From PALSA-1355 sp035496575 (GTDB taxonomy: Bacteria; Planctomycetota; Planctomycetia; Pirellulales; PALSA-1355), in assembly GCA_035496575.1 (NCBI GenBank), contig DATJEN010000270.1, positions 1 through 23,738 of the forward strand: DNA of 23,738 bases. The letters are read 5' to 3'. Made by a program: the position numbers and the translations under genes. Positions 22,244-23,738 of this stretch are shown here, piece by piece. Positions within the stretch are counted from its first letter, which is position 1. Each line of letters starts with the position of its first letter. Under the pieces are notes generated by a model. The model did no database searches. It saw only the letters and a list, made by a program, of their open reading frames with translations, and had not been told where the DNA came from.

Positions 22244-22933
22244 GTGCATCGATTTTGCCTTACGGTCTGTCTGGCAATCGTCATCGGGTCGGTCGCCAAC
22301 GGGGCTGTTCTTACGTACAAGTTTTCCGGTACGTTCGACACGTCTCGCGCATATTTTCCGGGCGGAGTGCATTTCTTTCCAATCCTTACGGATGGCACGC
22401 CATTTGAGGGCACCCTTACCATTGATACCTCGGCGCCGGGGCCGGGTCCCGCGTCGAGTGGAATTCTCAATTACCCGCAATCAATCCCACCGGCTAACCT
22501 CACTCTGGGCATTGGCGGTTTGACGGTTCAATCCGTCGATGCCGGTTCGGCGTTCGTTGCGCCTGGCGCTCAGAATAAGTTCGGTGAGTCATTTGGGCAG
22601 AACACGTTCTCCGGCGTCGGCTGGTCCTACGTTCCAAGCGCACCAGGCGCAAGTCCCCGCAGCAATTTTGGAATTCTCTATCAAGTGGCGCTGCCGACAG
22701 ACCTATTAAGTTTGCCGGTTTTCACTGGCACACCTACTATCTCGGTCAGTCTCGCCGAGGGCGAGTACTTCTATCCAGGTGGCGCTTTCACGGTCGCGCC
22801 GGGCGACCGATTTGAAGTGCTTTTTGTATTCCCGTCTACGCTAACTCTCGTGCCAGAACCCTCCAGCATCGCCCTTGCCGCATTCGCCCTCGCCGGCCTC
22901 GCTGTCTGCGCCTGGCGACGACGCAAGCGCTGA
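22244..22933 (+). CDS. PEP-CTERM sorting-domain exported protein
   Basis: A 229-residue secreted protein with a signal peptide and a C-terminal sorting tail. The GTG at 22244 follows GGCGGAG at about 9 nt and gives MHRFCLTVCLAIVIGSVANGA as signal peptide; a TTG 13 codons earlier is less likely. The mature part is beta-rich with Gly/Pro/Ser loops, without a recognised catalytic domain. The tail is textbook PEP-CTERM: VPEPSS (Pro-Glu-Pro), a hydrophobic helix IALAAFALAGLAVCAW and a basic end RRRKR, the signal processed by an exosortase. No exosortase gene is in the window, so it must be encoded elsewhere. Function is probably at the cell surface or in the extracellular matrix. Confidence 0.9.
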   Translation: MHRFCLTVCLAIVIGSVANGAVLTYKFSGTFDTSRAYFPGGVHFFPILTDGTPFEGTLTIDTSAPGPGPASSGILNYPQSIPPANLTLGIGGLTVQSVDAGSAFVAPGAQNKFGESFGQNTFSGVGWSYVPSAPGASPRSNFGILYQVALPTDLLSLPVFTGTPTISVSLAEGEYFYPGGAFTVAPGDRFEVLFVFPSTLTLVPEPSSIALAAFALAGLAVCAWRRRKR

Positions 22934-23151
22934 CGCGACTTCTCCGCGCCCCAGCGCCGGCTTAGTTCTAGATTGGCGTGATATGCTTCACGGCCGTGCG
23001 CTGCTTTCTTGGCGTTGTCTGCCATGCGATATTCTTCGCCTTCGCGCAGGAGCCGGCTGCGGAGCCGCATGCGTTCGCGGTGCCGTTCCTGGCCATGAAG
23101 TCCGGCAATCGCGGCCTGGACTTGTTCGCGTTGTTCGATGGAAAGTGGCAT
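22771..23151 (-). CDS. Doubtful small Arg/Glu-rich protein
   Basis: A 126-residue reading frame from the ATG at 23151. It would be rich in Arg, Glu, Gln and Ala and strongly helical (EQREQVQAAIAGLHGQERHR near residue 6 onward), with a looser Thr/Ser/Gly end. Codons before 22933 look gene-like, with no rival frame on the plus strand there. Against it: no ribosome-binding site, no recognisable domain, and the last 163 bp lie antisense to the PEP-CTERM gene. An upstream ATG at 23220 is possible but is also unsupported. It could be a real accessory-region protein, a decayed gene or a chance frame. If it is not real, 22934-23285 is an empty gap apart from the promoter elements described separately. 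Confidence 0.35.
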   Translation of the reverse strand: MPLSIEQREQVQAAIAGLHGQERHRERMRLRSRLLREGEEYRMADNAKKAAHGREAYHANLELSRRWGAEKSRQRLRRRQAQTARPARANAARAMLEGSGTRVSVDGNTKSTSNRSPGATVKAPPG

Positions 23152-23175
23152 TTGCGGTAATTTTGTTGGAGTGAA

Positions 23176-23189
23176 TAACGGTACCGTTA
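23176..23189. promoter_or_regulatory. 14-bp perfect palindrome before last gene's promoter
   Basis: TAACGGTACCGTTA is perfectly self-complementary and ends 6 bp upstream of the -35 hexamer candidate of the last gene. That position suits an operator or activator site. It would also lie between two divergent genes if the small minus-strand frame is real. Confidence 0.35.
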
Positions 23190-23195
23190 GAATTC

Positions 23196-23225
23196 TTGAC
23201 TCAACGAGAGTTTCCTCCATAGAGT
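23196..23225 (+). promoter_or_regulatory. Candidate promoter of the truncated exported-protein gene
   Basis: TTGACT (23196-23201) and TAGAGT (23220-23225) are separated by 18 bp, matching 5/6 and 4/6 of the consensus. The predicted start, near 23232, leaves a leader of about 54 nt that includes GGAGG just before the ATG at 23286. Confidence 0.4.
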
Positions 23226-23285
23226 GAACACGCAATCGTCTTCGGTCGTGGTGGCTTAGTTGACCTGCCTTCGGAGGTGACGCTA

Positions 23286-23738
23286 ATGCGTAAACTAATC
23301 GCTTGGCTTTGTCTGGCACTAGCTGCCGCCGTCTTGCCCGATCAGCTCATGGCGGGCTTCATTCCGCCCGACCTTCCTCCCAACACGCCGTTTCAATTGC
23401 TATTTGTGACGGCCGGTACACGCGATGGGACAAGCGCGAACATTGCGGATTACAATTCCTTTGTCACTGCCCAGGCAGCTCTAGAACCCACGCTTCCCAT
23501 CACGACATGGCATGCAGTCCTATCGACGGCTGCCGTGAATGCCAACGTCAACGCACCGTCCGGAAGTTTGCCCGTTTACACCGTACAAGGCGAGACGATC
23601 GTGCTGGTCGGTGGATTGTATGGCGGGCCTCTCATACACGGTCCGCCAGATGTCGATCAACATGGCGCGTTGCTCAATACCGTCGTGTGGACCGGCTCTG
23701 ACGCGACCGGCACCGGGATATCGGGTTTGACTCTAGGT
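23286..23738 (+). CDS. Exported protein, probably PEP-CTERM type, 3' truncated by window
   Basis: The frame from the ATG at 23286 is open to the window edge (151 codons, no stop). GGAGG lies 8 nt upstream. Residues 1-23 (MRKLIAWLCLALAAAVLPDQ then LMA) form a signal peptide. The mature part begins FIPPDLPPNTPFQLLFVTAGTRDGTSANIADYNSFV and continues TTWHAVLSTAAVNANVNAPS, VYTVQGETIVLVGGLYGGPL and VVWTGSDATGTG. I recognise this as the domain of a family of planctomycete/proteobacterial secreted proteins that normally end in a PEP-CTERM tail. The tail itself is beyond the window, so that part is inference. It is the second probable PEP-CTERM gene in a row on the same strand. Confidence 0.85.
   Translation, partial: MRKLIAWLCLALAAAVLPDQLMAGFIPPDLPPNTPFQLLFVTAGTRDGTSANIADYNSFVTAQAALEPTLPITTWHAVLSTAAVNANVNAPSGSLPVYTVQGETIVLVGGLYGGPLIHGPPDVDQHGALLNTVVWTGSDATGTGISGLTLG

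Noticed and set aside
22525..22538. GGTTCAATCCGTCG resembling the tRNA-Pro 3' end, as a possible second attachment site
   Set aside because: It lies inside the PEP-CTERM coding sequence, matches only in short blocks with gaps, and lacks the acceptor-stem part.
1..23738. CRISPR arrays, insertion-sequence ends, rRNA genes or a reverse transcriptase/retron
   Set aside because: No regularly spaced repeats, transposase frames, rRNA segments or reverse-transcriptase motifs were seen on either strand.

Overview
The window looks like a chromosomal segment of a GC-rich planctomycete, most likely Pirellulales-like. This rests on gene content, not a database match: a Tat-exported DUF1501 protein, proteins with a PEP-CTERM sorting tail, a long winged-helix/AAA+ ATPase with no obvious proteobacterial counterpart, and frequent GTG/TTG starts. 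Most of the window is ordinary core metabolism. The last 3.7 kb is an accessory region next to a tRNA gene.

Layout. 248-2823 (+): a ROK fructokinase and a DUF1501 exported protein. 5790-2841 (-): a lysine-catabolism operon of saccharopine dehydrogenase, ALDH7-type aminoadipate-semialdehyde dehydrogenase and a small exported protein of unknown role. 5981-7048 (+): an exported alpha/beta hydrolase. 8533-7052 (-): the AAA+ ATPase. 8778-11495 (+): aconitase AcnA. 12017-11526 (-): a membrane-anchored unknown protein. 12188-13093 (+): endonuclease IV. 14913-13067 (-): an NRAMP Mn/Fe transporter followed by a universal stress protein, with a perfect 20-bp palindrome upstream of the transporter. 15231-18324 (+): a GNAT acetyltransferase and two overlapping M16 peptidase subunits with complementary motifs. 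18432-18893 (+): NDP kinase. 19870-18908 (-): OMP decarboxylase.

The accessory region starts at tRNA-Pro(GGG), 20055-20129, which is followed by an intrinsic terminator, a promoter with a tandem 10-bp repeat at its predicted start, a tyrosine recombinase, and a convergent excisionase-like HTH protein. The two genes' stop codons share one 16-bp palindrome. Next comes a 438-bp gap carrying a promoter candidate, a series of perfect stems and a strong rho-independent terminator, together suggesting an unassigned structured RNA of about 200 nt. The window ends with a PEP-CTERM protein, a doubtful antisense small ORF, and the 5' part of a second exported protein that runs off the edge. No second copy of the tRNA 3' end is visible, so any integrated element must end outside the window or is decayed.

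The best candidates for something undescribed are the structured RNA beside the integrase/excisionase module, the palindrome in front of mntH, and the small exported protein in the lysine operon. No CRISPR array, rRNA or insertion sequence was seen.
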